Origin: Solirubrobacteraceae bacterium
Lineage (GTDB): Bacteria > Actinomycetota > Thermoleophilia > Solirubrobacterales > Solirubrobacteraceae
Reading direction: 5' to 3'
Assembly: GCA_023230855.1 (NCBI GenBank)
Contig: JALNWQ010000003.1
Location: 124,001-188,000 of the forward strand
DNA length: 64,000 nt
Below the pieces are notes generated by a model. That model saw nothing but the letters and a program-made list of their open reading frames with translations. It ran no database searches and was not told the DNA's origin. Numbering within the stretch: position 1 is the stretch's first letter; each line of letters begins with the position of its first letter. A program made the translations under genes and the position numbers. This document shows positions 14,992 to 24,206 of this stretch, piece after piece.

Positions 14992-16262
14992 CGGCACATC
15001 CCCAGGGCGTCGAGGAGCTGCTCGACCGGCCGCAGCTCGTCCAGGCCGGAGAGCGTCCCGCAGGTGATGAGGAGCTGTCCGCGCCACGCGACCCCGTGGG
15101 CGTCCTGGGTCGAGAGCATCGAGTTGACGTTGTGGGCGAACCAGGCCAGCCAGAACGTGTAGCCGCGGTCCTCGCCCTGCGGGTCGTGGCCGAGCAGGTC
15201 GGCGAGCAGGGTGACCGTCCCGAGCACCCGGTCGGCGTCGGGCAGCACCGGCAGGAGGTGCCGCAGGGTGGCGTCGATCGACCGCAGCGGGGCGACGGCC
15301 GCACGTGCGGCGGGACCGACCGGCCGCAGCCTCGCGGGCAGGGTCTCCAGCAGCGGGTCGACCGCGGGGAGCGCCCGCTCCAGGCGGCCGAGCGTCGGAC
15401 GCAGCTTTCGGGATGCGGGCTCAAGCTCGCGGGACAGCCCGCCCATGTCGTCGAGCGTCGTGCGCAGTTGCCGCAACGTTCCCGGGAGCTCGCGCAGGCC
15501 GGTCCGCAGCTCGCGGTCGCGCTTCCCGATCGCGGTGAGGGTCCGGGCCGCGCCGCGCAGCACGTCGCCCACGGCACGGTCGCGGTCGGACAGCGTTCCG
15601 GCGAGCCGGCGCATGCGCGTGACGAGCCGCTCGAGCTCGGCGTGCTGGGCCCGGACCGTCCGCAGGGCGGCGCGGGTGGTGCGGACGCTGGGGGCGCCCA
15701 CCCGCAGCAGCCGGCGGAACACCCGACCGTCGTCGTCCCCCAGCGATTCCTTCGTCGCCCGCAGGAACTGGCGCAGGTAGGCGCGGGAGTCGGCGTCGAG
15801 CGTCGCCGTGATCTCGTCGAGCTGGACCTGCCGGACGGTCTGCGACGCGGGGATCCGGCCGCCGTCGGGCAGGGTCCCCGCCCGGGCGGTGCCGGGGTCG
15901 AGGTCGACGGTCATGTCCTGCAGTCCGGTGCGAGGACGGAGGGTGGCCCGCGCGTCGCGGTGGACCGCGGGGAGCTCGCCGCGGCGCAGGCGCAGGGTCG
16001 CCACCGCCCGCCCCCCGTCGCGGCGCACGCCGGTGACTTCGCCGACCTTGACGCCCGATACGGCGACCTCCTGACCCTGTCCGGGAACGACGGCCTGCAC
16101 GCTCTCGAACTCGAGCTCGACCCCGTAGACGTCGTCCCACGGCAGCGGCAGCCGCTGGTTGACGAGCAGGTACCCGGTCACGACGAGCGCGAACGCCGCC
16201 ATCACGACGATCACCAGCACCGGGAAGCGGTTGTCCCGCACGGTCCGCACGAGGTTTCTCAT
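14988..16262 (-). CDS. Mce/MlaD family protein, fifth of the cluster
   Basis: 424 aa. Membrane anchor FPVLVIVVMAAFALVVTGYLL near the N-terminus, MlaD domain with VAVSGVKVGEVTGVRR, then a long helical region of repeated Arg/Leu heptads (TLSDRDRAVGDVL, LRELPGTLRQL). The C-terminal domain has ITCGTLSG and a terminal Cys (LGMCR), probably disulfide-linked outside the membrane. Its ATG overlaps the stop of the fourth Mce gene and its own stop overlaps the start of the sixth, so all are stoichiometrically coupled. Confidence 0.88.
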   Translation of the reverse strand: MRNLVRTVRDNRFPVLVIVVMAAFALVVTGYLLVNQRLPLPWDDVYGVELEFESVQAVVPGQGQEVAVSGVKVGEVTGVRRDGGRAVATLRLRRGELPAVHRDARATLRPRTGLQDMTVDLDPGTARAGTLPDGGRIPASQTVRQVQLDEITATLDADSRAYLRQFLRATKESLGDDDGRVFRRLLRVGAPSVRTTRAALRTVRAQHAELERLVTRMRRLAGTLSDRDRAVGDVLRGAARTLTAIGKRDRELRTGLRELPGTLRQLRTTLDDMGGLSRELEPASRKLRPTLGRLERALPAVDPLLETLPARLRPVGPAARAAVAPLRSIDATLRHLLPVLPDADRVLGTVTLLADLLGHDPQGEDRGYTFWLAWFAHNVNSMLSTQDAHGVAWRGQLLITCGTLSGLDELRPVEQLLDALGMCR

Positions 16263-17773
16263 CGTCCCTCCCCCTTCGCCGGATCGAGCGTTCCCGCCAG
16301 GGTGCGCAGCAGGGTCGTGACGCGATCCTGATCCAGCGGCGCGCTCCGTTGCGTGCCCTTGAACGGCAGCGCGGGCGTCGCCAGGTCCTGCGGGGCCTGC
16401 GTCTCGCACGGGACGTCGGAGCGCAACGGCGGGCGGCGGGCCGGCTTCGGGGGGCGCGAGCCCAGCAGCGGGGCCTCGGCGCGCGCGACGGCGGGGGCCG
16501 TCGACCCGGCTCCCATGGAGATCAGCTGGTTGCCGAGGCCGAGGTTGTAGCGGATCGCGTGCCCCAGGCCGTCGAAGCTCTGGGCGGCCGACGCCAGCCC
16601 GACGCCGGCCGAGAGGAGCTCGCGGTACGGCGGCAGCCCGGTGCTCAGGTGCCCGTCCTGGACCGGGGTGAGCAGTGCCGGGTTGACGACCCTCCGCAGG
16701 CACACCGCCAACGGTCGGACGCGGCCGAGCGTGCCGGCCAGCGGGGCCGCCGCGTCCGCCAGGCGATCCGACGCGGGACGCAGCGCGGCGGTCAGGCGCG
16801 GCACGTCGCCGGACCGCAGCAGGGTGGAGGCGGCCCGCACGGCGGGGACGGCGGCGCGCAGGGTCGGCGGCAGGCGACGCAGCAGCGGACGCGCGTCGCG
16901 GACCAGGGCGCGGGCCTCGGGCATTGCCCGCCGGATCGCCGCCAGGTCCTCCGGGGCGCGGTGGGTCGTCTCGTCGAGCTCGCCGATCGTCGCCGCCCAG
17001 GCCCGGCGCTCGCGACCGACGGCCTCGGCGGTGCGACGACCCCCGGCCAGGGTGGCCCGCAGGTCGTCCTGCTGCCGGGCGGTGACGTCGAGCACCCGGG
17101 CCGCGTCGCGCACCAGGCGTCGCAGGTCGTCGGGGTCGCGTCCGAGGGCGGACCGGCCGACGATCGCGACGTCGGACAGCGCGGGTCCCGCGTCGCGCAC
17201 CAGGCGCCGCAGGTCGTCGGGACCGCGACCGCGTACCGTGCCGCCGAGCCCGCGCAGCGCGCCCCGCACGTCGCGTCGTCCCTCGGCGTCGAAGGCGCTG
17301 AACACCTCGTCGGCGGCGACGTGGATCGTGGACGCCGCCGGGGGCAACGGACGGTCGCCGAGCGGCTCGGCCCCGGGGGTGCCCGGCGCGACGTCGAGGA
17401 AGAAGTTGCCCTCGAGGAAGAGCCGCGGGCGGATCTTGACGGTGGCGTCGCGACGGATCACCGGCGCGTCGTCGGCCAGCCGCGCGGTCACCTCGCTGAG
17501 GCCCGGCCGGTCCGGCACCCGACGGATGCCGGTGACGTGCCCGACGTCGACCCCGGACACGCGGACGCGGATGGCCCCGGCCGGCCGCAGCATGCCCGCG
17601 TCGGAGGTCAGGATCCGCAGCTCCCGGGGGTTGGACCCGGGCAGTGTTCCGCCGAACGCCAGGTACGTCCCGACCACGAGCACCGCGACGAGCGCGACGC
17701 CCCACCACAACGACCGGGCTGCCTCTCCGCCCCCGCCCGGGCGGGCCGAGCGACGGGTGCGCCGGCCGATCAT
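16259..17773 (-). CDS. Mce/MlaD family protein, fourth of the cluster
   Basis: 504 aa, the longest of the six. A basic N-terminus precedes a membrane segment (SLWWGVALVAVLVVGTYLAF); the MlaD domain carries IRVRVSGVDVGHVTGI. The helical region contains internal near-repeats, RDPDDLRRLVRDA and GPDDLRRLVRDAG, suggesting duplication within the tube-forming segment. The C-terminal part has YNLGLGNQLISMG and a Cys (SDVPCET). ATGA overlaps at both ends. Confidence 0.88.
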   Translation of the reverse strand: MIGRRTRRSARPGGGGEAARSLWWGVALVAVLVVGTYLAFGGTLPGSNPRELRILTSDAGMLRPAGAIRVRVSGVDVGHVTGIRRVPDRPGLSEVTARLADDAPVIRRDATVKIRPRLFLEGNFFLDVAPGTPGAEPLGDRPLPPAASTIHVAADEVFSAFDAEGRRDVRGALRGLGGTVRGRGPDDLRRLVRDAGPALSDVAIVGRSALGRDPDDLRRLVRDAARVLDVTARQQDDLRATLAGGRRTAEAVGRERRAWAATIGELDETTHRAPEDLAAIRRAMPEARALVRDARPLLRRLPPTLRAAVPAVRAASTLLRSGDVPRLTAALRPASDRLADAAAPLAGTLGRVRPLAVCLRRVVNPALLTPVQDGHLSTGLPPYRELLSAGVGLASAAQSFDGLGHAIRYNLGLGNQLISMGAGSTAPAVARAEAPLLGSRPPKPARRPPLRSDVPCETQAPQDLATPALPFKGTQRSAPLDQDRVTTLLRTLAGTLDPAKGEGR

Positions 17774-19137
17774 CGGTCGTCCTCCGTCCACGGCGTGCGC
17801 GGGTTGCTCGTCGGGTGTGGGCCGGGCAGGGCCCCGATGCGCTGACCGGGCAGGTACCGCTCGTTACCCACCGGGCAGGTGCCGTCGCCCGGGTCGGAGT
17901 AGGTCTGCAGGTGCGCCTCGGCATCCGGGGCGCCCACCCGCAGCGGCGGAGGCACGGGCAAGACCGGCAGCATCTGGTACCAGTTGCCGTAGCGGTCGCC
18001 GTCGACGGTGATGCCGGTGGTGCCCTTGAAGAAGAGCCCGACACCGTTGCACCGCGTCTGCAGCGGCTCCAGCCACCGCACGAGCGGCACGGCCTCGCGA
18101 CCGACCGGCTCCAGCAGCGTCAGCGCGTCGGTCGTCGCGCGGTCGCGGCGGACGACGTCGAGGCCGTCCACCACGGCGTCGACGCGTCCCAGGAGCGCCG
18201 GGGTGCGGCGCAGCAGCGGCGTGCCCTCCCGCAGGGCACCGTCGGTCGCCCGCAGCGCGCCGGGCAGGCGCCGCACCCCGGGGGCGACGTCGCGCACCAA
18301 CCGCCGGGCCTGATCGAAGACCGGCCGCAGCCGCGTCGACGCCCGGCCGAGCTCCTCCAGCGTTCCGGGAACCCGGACGATCGCGTCCCCGAGGCCCTGC
18401 CGGGACCGGTCGACGGCGCCCAGCGTCGTGGCGAGCCGGTCCACCAGGCCGCCCAGGTCCCCGCTGACGGGGCGCAGCGCATCGACGAGCGCGGCGCCGT
18501 GCCGTAGGAACCCTGCGAGGTCGGTGGCCGGGTCGGCGAGCACGGCGAGCACGGCCTCGGCCCGCCGGGCGGTGTCCGGCAGGTCGGCGAACGTCCGGTT
18601 CAGGCCCACGCCCCGTCCGGCCAGCCCGTCGGAGAGCTCCTGCGTCACCCGTCGCACCCCGCGTCGCGTGGCGTCGTCGAAGACGTCGGCGAGCTCCTGC
18701 AGGTCGACCGCGGCGGAGGTCTGCGCGACGGGCACGGTCGCGCCGGAGGGCAGGGTCCGCCGGGCGCGGCCCGGCACGAGGTCGACGAACTTCGCCCCGA
18801 TGACGCCCCGCGGACGGATCCGCAGCCGCGAGTCGGCCGGCAGCTCCGCCACCTCGAGGTCCAGCTGCAGGGTGATGCGGGCGCGCGGTCGGCCGTCGCG
18901 GTCGGAGGTCGGCGTGATCGCGGTCACCGCGCCGACGCGCTTGCCGCCGATCCGCACGTCGTTGCCGGTGACGAGCTGCTTGGCGTCCTCCACCTCGGCG
19001 TGCAGGTCGTAGGTCCGCACGAACGGCAGTCCCGAGTTGGCGTTGTAGGACAGCACCGTGGCCACGAGCGCCAGCAGCACCGTCGCCGCCCCGATCAGCA
19101 CCGGGTTGGCGACCAGCGACGAGGATCGGCGGTTCAT
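17770..19137 (-). CDS. Mce/MlaD family protein, third of the cluster
   Basis: 455 aa. Anchor NPVLIGAATVLLALVATVLS, then YDLHAEVEDAKQLVTGNDVR and GGKRVGAVTAI mark the MlaD domain (about 40-120). The long helical middle is followed by a C-terminal domain with CNGVGLFFKGTTG and a GNWYQML segment, which may form the wider end of the tube. Cys residues in CNG and DGTCPVG could pair. ATGA overlaps with both neighbours. Confidence 0.88.
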   Translation of the reverse strand: MNRRSSSLVANPVLIGAATVLLALVATVLSYNANSGLPFVRTYDLHAEVEDAKQLVTGNDVRIGGKRVGAVTAITPTSDRDGRPRARITLQLDLEVAELPADSRLRIRPRGVIGAKFVDLVPGRARRTLPSGATVPVAQTSAAVDLQELADVFDDATRRGVRRVTQELSDGLAGRGVGLNRTFADLPDTARRAEAVLAVLADPATDLAGFLRHGAALVDALRPVSGDLGGLVDRLATTLGAVDRSRQGLGDAIVRVPGTLEELGRASTRLRPVFDQARRLVRDVAPGVRRLPGALRATDGALREGTPLLRRTPALLGRVDAVVDGLDVVRRDRATTDALTLLEPVGREAVPLVRWLEPLQTRCNGVGLFFKGTTGITVDGDRYGNWYQMLPVLPVPPPLRVGAPDAEAHLQTYSDPGDGTCPVGNERYLPGQRIGALPGPHPTSNPRTPWTEDDR

Positions 19138-20418
19138 CGCGGTGCCTGCTCGGTCAGGCGGCGCAGCGCCGCACGGGGGCGGGACGTCCGGATCGTGCCG
19201 GCGTCACCGAAGCGCGACGAGCACTCCGGCTGGGCGACGGTCGCGACGATGATGCACTGGTTGAGATTGAGCCGGGCGGGCAGGATGTGCGACGTCCGGT
19301 CGAACCGCGCCGTCGCGAGGGCGACCTGGTGGACGAACACGAGCAGGCGCTGCGGCACGCCGTTGTCCTCCAGGCTGCGCGCGACGCGGGCGGTCGGCTC
19401 CATGACCGGCGCGATCGCCTCGATGCCGCGCTGCAGGAGTGCGAGCTGCGGTGCGGCGCCCCGCAGGACGGGCGTCGCCCGCCGCAGGCTCGACGCCAGG
19501 CGGGCCGTCACGGGCTCGGCGGCCCGGGCGAACGGTCCGACGTCCCGGGCGACCCGGTCGAGCGCGGGCGTGGCCCGGCGGGCGTCGCGCACGACCGGGG
19601 CGGCGTCCCGGGCGAGCGACGCCAGCGACGCCAGTGCCGGCTGGGCGGCGCGGAGCGATCCCGGGAGGGCGGCGATCGACCGCTCGAGCTCGCGGCGGCG
19701 ATCCCCCCGTCACGCGCAGGACGGTGGCGCCGTGCTCGAAGGTCCGCCCGAGCTGCTCGCGTCGCGCGTCGAGATCGTCGAGCACGGCGTCGGTGGACGA
19801 GATGAGCCGGGCGACCGCGCGGTGCTCGGTCCGGAGGATCCCCATCGTGCGGTCCAGGTGCTGCAGCGCCGGGTTGGCCCGCCGGATCGCCGCCTTCAGC
19901 GACGCTCCCCGGCCGGCGGTCGCCGCCCCGAGCTCGTTGAGCAACAGCTGCAGCCGCTCGTTCGTGGGGCGGCCGAGCGTCGCCACCACGAGGTCGAGGT
20001 CGACGGGGCTGTGCGTCTGCGCCAGCGGGACCGTCGGCACGCGGCCGTCCGGCGCGGAGAGGGCCGGCGACGGAGGCCGTCCGGGGTCGCAGTCGACGAA
20101 CCGCTCACCGATCAACGACTGGGGCTTGATCGTGCACTCGGCGTCCCGGCGGAACGGGGCGAACCGCTGCTGGATCTCCATCTCGACGCGGGCCCGTCGG
20201 TCGGTCGTGAGTCGGACCCGGCGCACGGTGCCGACCGGTGCCCCGGCGATCCGGACCTCCTGTCCCGCCCCGAGGTAGGACCCGTGGTCGAACACCGCGT
20301 CGATGCGAACCCCGTCCGCGGCGGGCTCCTCGCCCCCGCAGCCGGAGACGGACACGGCGGCCGTCGTCGCGATCGCCGCCGCCAGCGCGAGCGGCGCCAC
20401 CCGTCGACCCGGCCTCAT
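19134..20418 (-). CDS. Mce-family lipoprotein, second of the cluster, frameshifted
   Basis: The N-terminal half (from ATG 20418) has a lipoprotein signal (VSVSGC) and an MlaD domain (RIAGAPVGTVRRVRL); the C-terminal half, in another frame, ends ATGA-coupled to the next Mce gene. A run of six C (19703-19708 on the plus strand) causes the shift. Removing one base restores a continuous 427-aa protein across GDRRRELERSIAALPGSL, with Mce-type helical heptads and the conserved late LNLNQCIIV. So it is either a one-base sequencing error, a real null allele or a slippage site. Lipid-anchored Mce subunits correspond to MceE/LprK in mycobacteria. Confidence 0.82.
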
Positions 20419-21749
20419 CGCGTGCGCTCCCCGCCCGGGGGGACCTGCCGCGCGTCGCAGCCGCCGACGGCCCACGGGTTGCTTCCGTCGGCGGCGGCCT
20501 GCGTCGCCGAGCCCGGGCAGCGGTTGACGTTCCGGGTGGTGAAGTCGCCGAGGTTCGCGCCGATCGACGTGCCCAGCAGCGGCCCCAGTCCCTCCAGCAC
20601 GGACGGCAGCGTCGCCATGTTGACCACCGGCTCCAGGCGTCCGATGTGCCCGTTGGCGTCGTAGAGCGACGCGGCCTTGCCGCCGAACCCGACGACCAGT
20701 CCGTGGACGATGTCGGGCGTGTAGGCGCGGACGTCGGAGATCACCGGCCGCAGGGGTCGCAGAGCGGTGGTCGTCTCGCGCAGGGCCGGCACGCCGGCCT
20801 CGGCCAGCGCGGGGGTGCGCCGTAGCGCGACGGTCAGGCGCGGGACCGTCGCCCGAAGATCGCGGACGACCGGCAGGGCGTCGTCGGCGAGCGGTCCGAG
20901 CAGACGCAGGAGATCCGCCAGTCCGGGGGCGATCCGTCGGGCCTCGCGGAGCGCCGGTCGCAGATCGGTCACTAGGCCCCGGAACCCGGCGAAGGTCGTG
21001 CTGGCCTGGCGCAGCACCGCCGGGGCCCGCCGCAACGTCGCCGACAGCTCGCCGCGCCGGTCGGCGGTGGCGCGCAGCACCGCGGCGGTCTGGGCGATGC
21101 CGACGGTGACGTCCTCGCGCCGGTCGGCGACCGCCCCGGCGGTGGTCGCGCCGGACACGACGAGCCGCTCCAGCGTCCCGCGGTCGTCGGTCAGGGCGCG
21201 GGCCAGCGCACCGGTCCGGGCGACGGCCGGGCTCAGGCGCTCCAGCAGTAGGCGCGTGGCGTCCTCGGCCCCGGCGAGCGTGCGCGCCCCGCCGGTCGCG
21301 ATGCGGCGGATCGCGTCCATCGACGCGCTGTCGAGCGTGTTGAGGACCTGGTCGATGTCGGTGGTGCCGCGGGCGTCGACGGCGGCCAGGCCCCCGCCGT
21401 CGGGAATCGCGGGGGCGTCGTCCGGTCCGGCCTCGAGCACCACGATCCGTCCGGCGACGCTCGACAACGAGCTGTTGCGGATGATCGCCCGGGTGCCACG
21501 GTGCAGCGGCCTCAGGCGCTCGTCGTCGATCCGCAGGGTGACGCGGGCTCGGCCGTCGTCGGTCAGGTCGATCCCGTCGACCTTGCCGACGACGGCGCCC
21601 GCCACCCGGACCTCGTTGCCGTCGACGAGCTGACCGGCGTCGGCGACGGTCATCGTCACGCGGTAGGGCCGTCCGTCGCGCAGGACGACCATCGCGGCAG
21701 CGACGAGGACGAGCAGCACCGGCAGGACGAGCAGGGGCCTTCGCGGCAC
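20415..21749 (-). CDS. Mce/MlaD family protein, first of the cluster
   Basis: 444 aa from GTG 21749, which has a GGAG site 6 nt upstream overlapping nothing of the fadD coding sequence. Anchor PLLVLPVLLVLVAAAMVVL, MlaD domain with DGNEVRVAGAVVGKVDGI, then the helical region and a C-terminal part with MATLPSVLEGLGPLLG and NRCPGSA/GGCDARQ cysteines. It follows fadD by 23 bp on the same strand and overlaps the second Mce gene (ATGA). No YrbE/MlaE permease or Mce ATPase gene lies in the window. Confidence 0.88.
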   Translation of the reverse strand: MPRRPLLVLPVLLVLVAAAMVVLRDGRPYRVTMTVADAGQLVDGNEVRVAGAVVGKVDGIDLTDDGRARVTLRIDDERLRPLHRGTRAIIRNSSLSSVAGRIVVLEAGPDDAPAIPDGGGLAAVDARGTTDIDQVLNTLDSASMDAIRRIATGGARTLAGAEDATRLLLERLSPAVARTGALARALTDDRGTLERLVVSGATTAGAVADRREDVTVGIAQTAAVLRATADRRGELSATLRRAPAVLRQASTTFAGFRGLVTDLRPALREARRIAPGLADLLRLLGPLADDALPVVRDLRATVPRLTVALRRTPALAEAGVPALRETTTALRPLRPVISDVRAYTPDIVHGLVVGFGGKAASLYDANGHIGRLEPVVNMATLPSVLEGLGPLLGTSIGANLGDFTTRNVNRCPGSATQAAADGSNPWAVGGCDARQVPPGGERTR

Positions 21750-21772
21750 CAGGAGCTCCGGGGGGGGCGTGG

Positions 21773-23305
21773 TCAGGCGGCGGTCGTCGTCGCGATCCGG
21801 TCGCGGAGCTCGCGCTTGAGCACCTTCCCCGACGCATTGCGCGGGATCTCGACGTCGAGGACGAGGTCGTGCGGGAGCTTGTAATCGGCGATCAGCTCGG
21901 CGCAGGAGGACCTCAGGCCCTCCAGGTCGAGCTCCGCCCCGGGACGGACCGTGACGACGGCGACGATGCTCTCGCCGTAGACGTCGTGCGGCCGTCCGAC
22001 GACCGCCACGTCGACGACGTCGGGGTGGGTGGCGACGGCGTTCTCGACCTCGATCGAGTACACGTTGCGGCCGCCGGTGATGATCATGTCCTTGGCCCGG
22101 TCGACGAGGGTGATGTACCCGTCGGCGTCGACCCGTGCGAGGTCGCCGGTGTGGAGCCAGCCGTCCCGGATCGTGTCGGCCGTCGCCTCGGGGTTGCGCC
22201 AGTAGCCCTTCATGATCGTCTCGCCGCGGAGCAGCAGCTCGCCCACCCCGTCGGGGGCGACCGGACGGCCGTCCTGGTCGACCACGCGCGCCTCGGTGTT
22301 GGGCAGCGGCCAGCGGCCGCTGGCCGCCGGCCGGGCCTTGACGTCCTCGAAGGTCGAGTAGATCCCTCCCGGCCCGGCCTCGGTCTGGCCGCACAGCTGC
22401 ATCAGCTCGACGTCGGGCAGGGACTCGAGCAGGCGCTCCACCGTCGACGACGGCATCGGGGCCGCACCGAACATGCCGGTCTGCCACGCCGACAGGTCCC
22501 GCTGCGGCAGGCTCGGGTGGCGCAGGAGCAGCTCGAACATCGTCGGCACGCCGAAGAACGACGTGATCCGCTCGCGCTCCATCGCGTCGAGGACCTTCTC
22601 GGGATCGAAGCCGGGCAGCACCACGTGGGTGGCGCTCAGCATCGTGCCGCTGACGAGCATGATCCCGAGCTGCGCGGCGTGGTAGAGCGGCGCGACGTGC
22701 AGGAACCGACCGCCGTCGGTGAACTTCGCCACGATCGCCGAGTTCACCGCCACCCAGATCGACCGGTGGTGGTCCAGCAGCACGCCCTTGGGCTTGCCGG
22801 TCGTCCCCGACGTGTAGATGACGAGCGCGTCGTCGGACTCTGCCACCTCGACGTCCAACGGTGCGTCGTCGGTGCCCTCGGCCACGGCGAGCAGATCGGG
22901 CAGGCCGTCGGCCTCGCCGAGCGCGAGGACCGAGACGTCGCCGTCGACGGCCGCCGTGGCCGGGACGACCTTCGGCGCCAGCGCGGGATCGACGAGCACC
23001 GTTCCGCTGCCGGAGTCGTTCAGGACGTGGGTGATCTCGGGCGGGGCGAGCGCCGGATTGACGGGGACGACGATCGCGCCGGCCCGGGACGCCGCGTAGA
23101 ACGCGACGACGAAGCGGTCGGAGTTGCCGGCGACGAGGGCGACGCGATCGCCGGGGCGCACGCCCCGGTCGGCGAGCACCCGCGCGGTGCGCGTCACGTC
23201 GCGGTCGAGCTCGGCGTAGGTGCGGCGGCGCCCGTCGAACACGAGCGCCTCGCGGTCGGGCGTCCGCCGGGCGGCGACGGACAGGGTCCCGGGAATGGTC
23301 GGCAC
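21773..23305 (-). CDS. acyl-CoA synthetase (FadD-like, AMP-forming)
   Basis: 510-aa member of the ANL adenylating superfamily; activates a carboxylic acid with ATP to its CoA thioester. The P-loop-like motif is YTSGTTGKPKG, followed by the aromatic HVAPLYHAAQL, the GQTEAGPGG A5 motif, the hinge/ribose Asp region GWLHTGDLAR, and the catalytic Lys in NASGKVLKREL. The substrate pocket cannot be read from motifs, but genomic linkage to Mce transporters and a thiolase suggests a fatty, branched or sterol side-chain acid. First gene of the operon; a TetR palindrome overlaps its promoter. Confidence 0.92.
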   Translation of the reverse strand: MPTIPGTLSVAARRTPDREALVFDGRRRTYAELDRDVTRTARVLADRGVRPGDRVALVAGNSDRFVVAFYAASRAGAIVVPVNPALAPPEITHVLNDSGSGTVLVDPALAPKVVPATAAVDGDVSVLALGEADGLPDLLAVAEGTDDAPLDVEVAESDDALVIYTSGTTGKPKGVLLDHHRSIWVAVNSAIVAKFTDGGRFLHVAPLYHAAQLGIMLVSGTMLSATHVVLPGFDPEKVLDAMERERITSFFGVPTMFELLLRHPSLPQRDLSAWQTGMFGAAPMPSSTVERLLESLPDVELMQLCGQTEAGPGGIYSTFEDVKARPAASGRWPLPNTEARVVDQDGRPVAPDGVGELLLRGETIMKGYWRNPEATADTIRDGWLHTGDLARVDADGYITLVDRAKDMIITGGRNVYSIEVENAVATHPDVVDVAVVGRPHDVYGESIVAVVTVRPGAELDLEGLRSSCAELIADYKLPHDLVLDVEIPRNASGKVLKRELRDRIATTTAA

Positions 23306-23391
23306 GGCTGATCTCCTCGTTGCTCACGACTCGACGGCGCGCGAACGCCGTCGTAGGGTGAGCCCCCTCCGACCTCTCTCCGCCGAGACCG

Positions 23392-23415
23392 TAACATACG
23401 AACCATGACGTTTGC
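23392..23415. promoter_or_regulatory. TetR operator and divergent -10 boxes
   Basis: ACATACG-N8-CGTTTGC (23394-23415) is a slightly degenerate copy of the palindrome at 24078. It overlaps TAACAT (23392-23397), a plausible -10 for tetR, and TATGTT (23398-23393 on the minus strand), a plausible -10 for fadD-mce. One bound dimer could therefore block both directions. Confidence 0.6.
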
Positions 23416-23442
23416 GAACGGCGACGCCGTGGTGCACCCCGG

Positions 23443-24072
23443 ATGACGAGCCCCTCCCCCACCCGCCGCCGGACCCAGGAGGAGCGCCGCGAGGAGACCC
23501 GTCGACGGCTCCTCGACGCGACGATCCGGAGCCTCGTCGACAGCGGCTACGCCGCCACCACCGGCCGGCGGGTCGCGGAGCTCGCCGGCGTGTCTCGCGG
23601 CGCCCAGACCCACCACTTCCCCCAGATGTCGGATCTCGTCACCGAGGCGATCGAGCACCTGGCCGACCGCCGGATCACCGAGATGCGCCGCCGTGCGAGC
23701 GCCCTGCGGGCGGGCGAGGACCCGATCGCGTGGTTCGTCGACCTGCTCTACGAGGACTTCTCGAGCGACCTCTTCCGCGCGGTCGTGAAGCTCTGGATCG
23801 CGGCCGCCGACGATCCCGGGCTCCGCGAGCGACTGACCCCGCTGGAGCGCCACCTGCGGTCGATCGTGCGGGCGTTCCTCGCGGACGCCACCGCCGGACT
23901 CGGCGACGTAGAAATCTCCGGTCCGCGCCTGGAGCTCGCCCTCAACGCCGTCCGCGGCCTGGCGTTCGCCGAGGCGTTCGAGCCCCGGACGTCCCCGCCC
24001 GCCACCGATCGTTGGGCCGCGATCCGTCCGCTGCTCATCGACGCCCTGACGACAGAGCGTCCGGACCCCTGA
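23443..24072 (+). CDS. TetR-family transcriptional regulator
   Basis: 209-aa regulator. The N-terminal HTH (about residues 20-65) contains RRRLLDATIRSLVDSGYAAT, RRVAELAGVSRGAQTHHF; the acidic, Leu-rich C-terminal domain (70-205) is the ligand/dimerisation part. It is divergent from fadD-mce and immediately upstream of the thiolase gene, with a palindromic operator on each side, so it most likely represses itself, the uptake operon and the thiolase unit. The inducer is probably an acyl-CoA or the imported substrate (inference). The ATG at 23443 is used; no strong Shine-Dalgarno is visible. Confidence 0.9.
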   Translation: MTSPSPTRRRTQEERREETRRRLLDATIRSLVDSGYAATTGRRVAELAGVSRGAQTHHFPQMSDLVTEAIEHLADRRITEMRRRASALRAGEDPIAWFVDLLYEDFSSDLFRAVVKLWIAAADDPGLRERLTPLERHLRSIVRAFLADATAGLGDVEISGPRLELALNAVRGLAFAEAFEPRTSPPATDRWAAIRPLLIDALTTERPDP

Positions 24073-24077
24073 CCCCA

Positions 24078-24104
24078 ACAAACGAGCGCGCACGTTTGTA
24101 AGAT
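24078..24104. promoter_or_regulatory. TetR operator and -10 of the thiolase gene
   Basis: ACAAACG-N8-CGTTTGT (24078-24099) has perfect 7-bp arms around a self-complementary GCGCGC core. TAAGAT (24099-24104) directly abuts it as a candidate -10, leaving a leader of about 95 nt before the thiolase ATG. Confidence 0.65.
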
Positions 24105-24206
24105 GGCTCCAGCGTGCCGGGCCCGGCGCGCGCCATGCGCGGAGCGGGCCGCCGTCGGCGGCCCGGCCGCGCCCACCCGCCCACCATCTTCCAGCGACGA
24201 GGCCCC

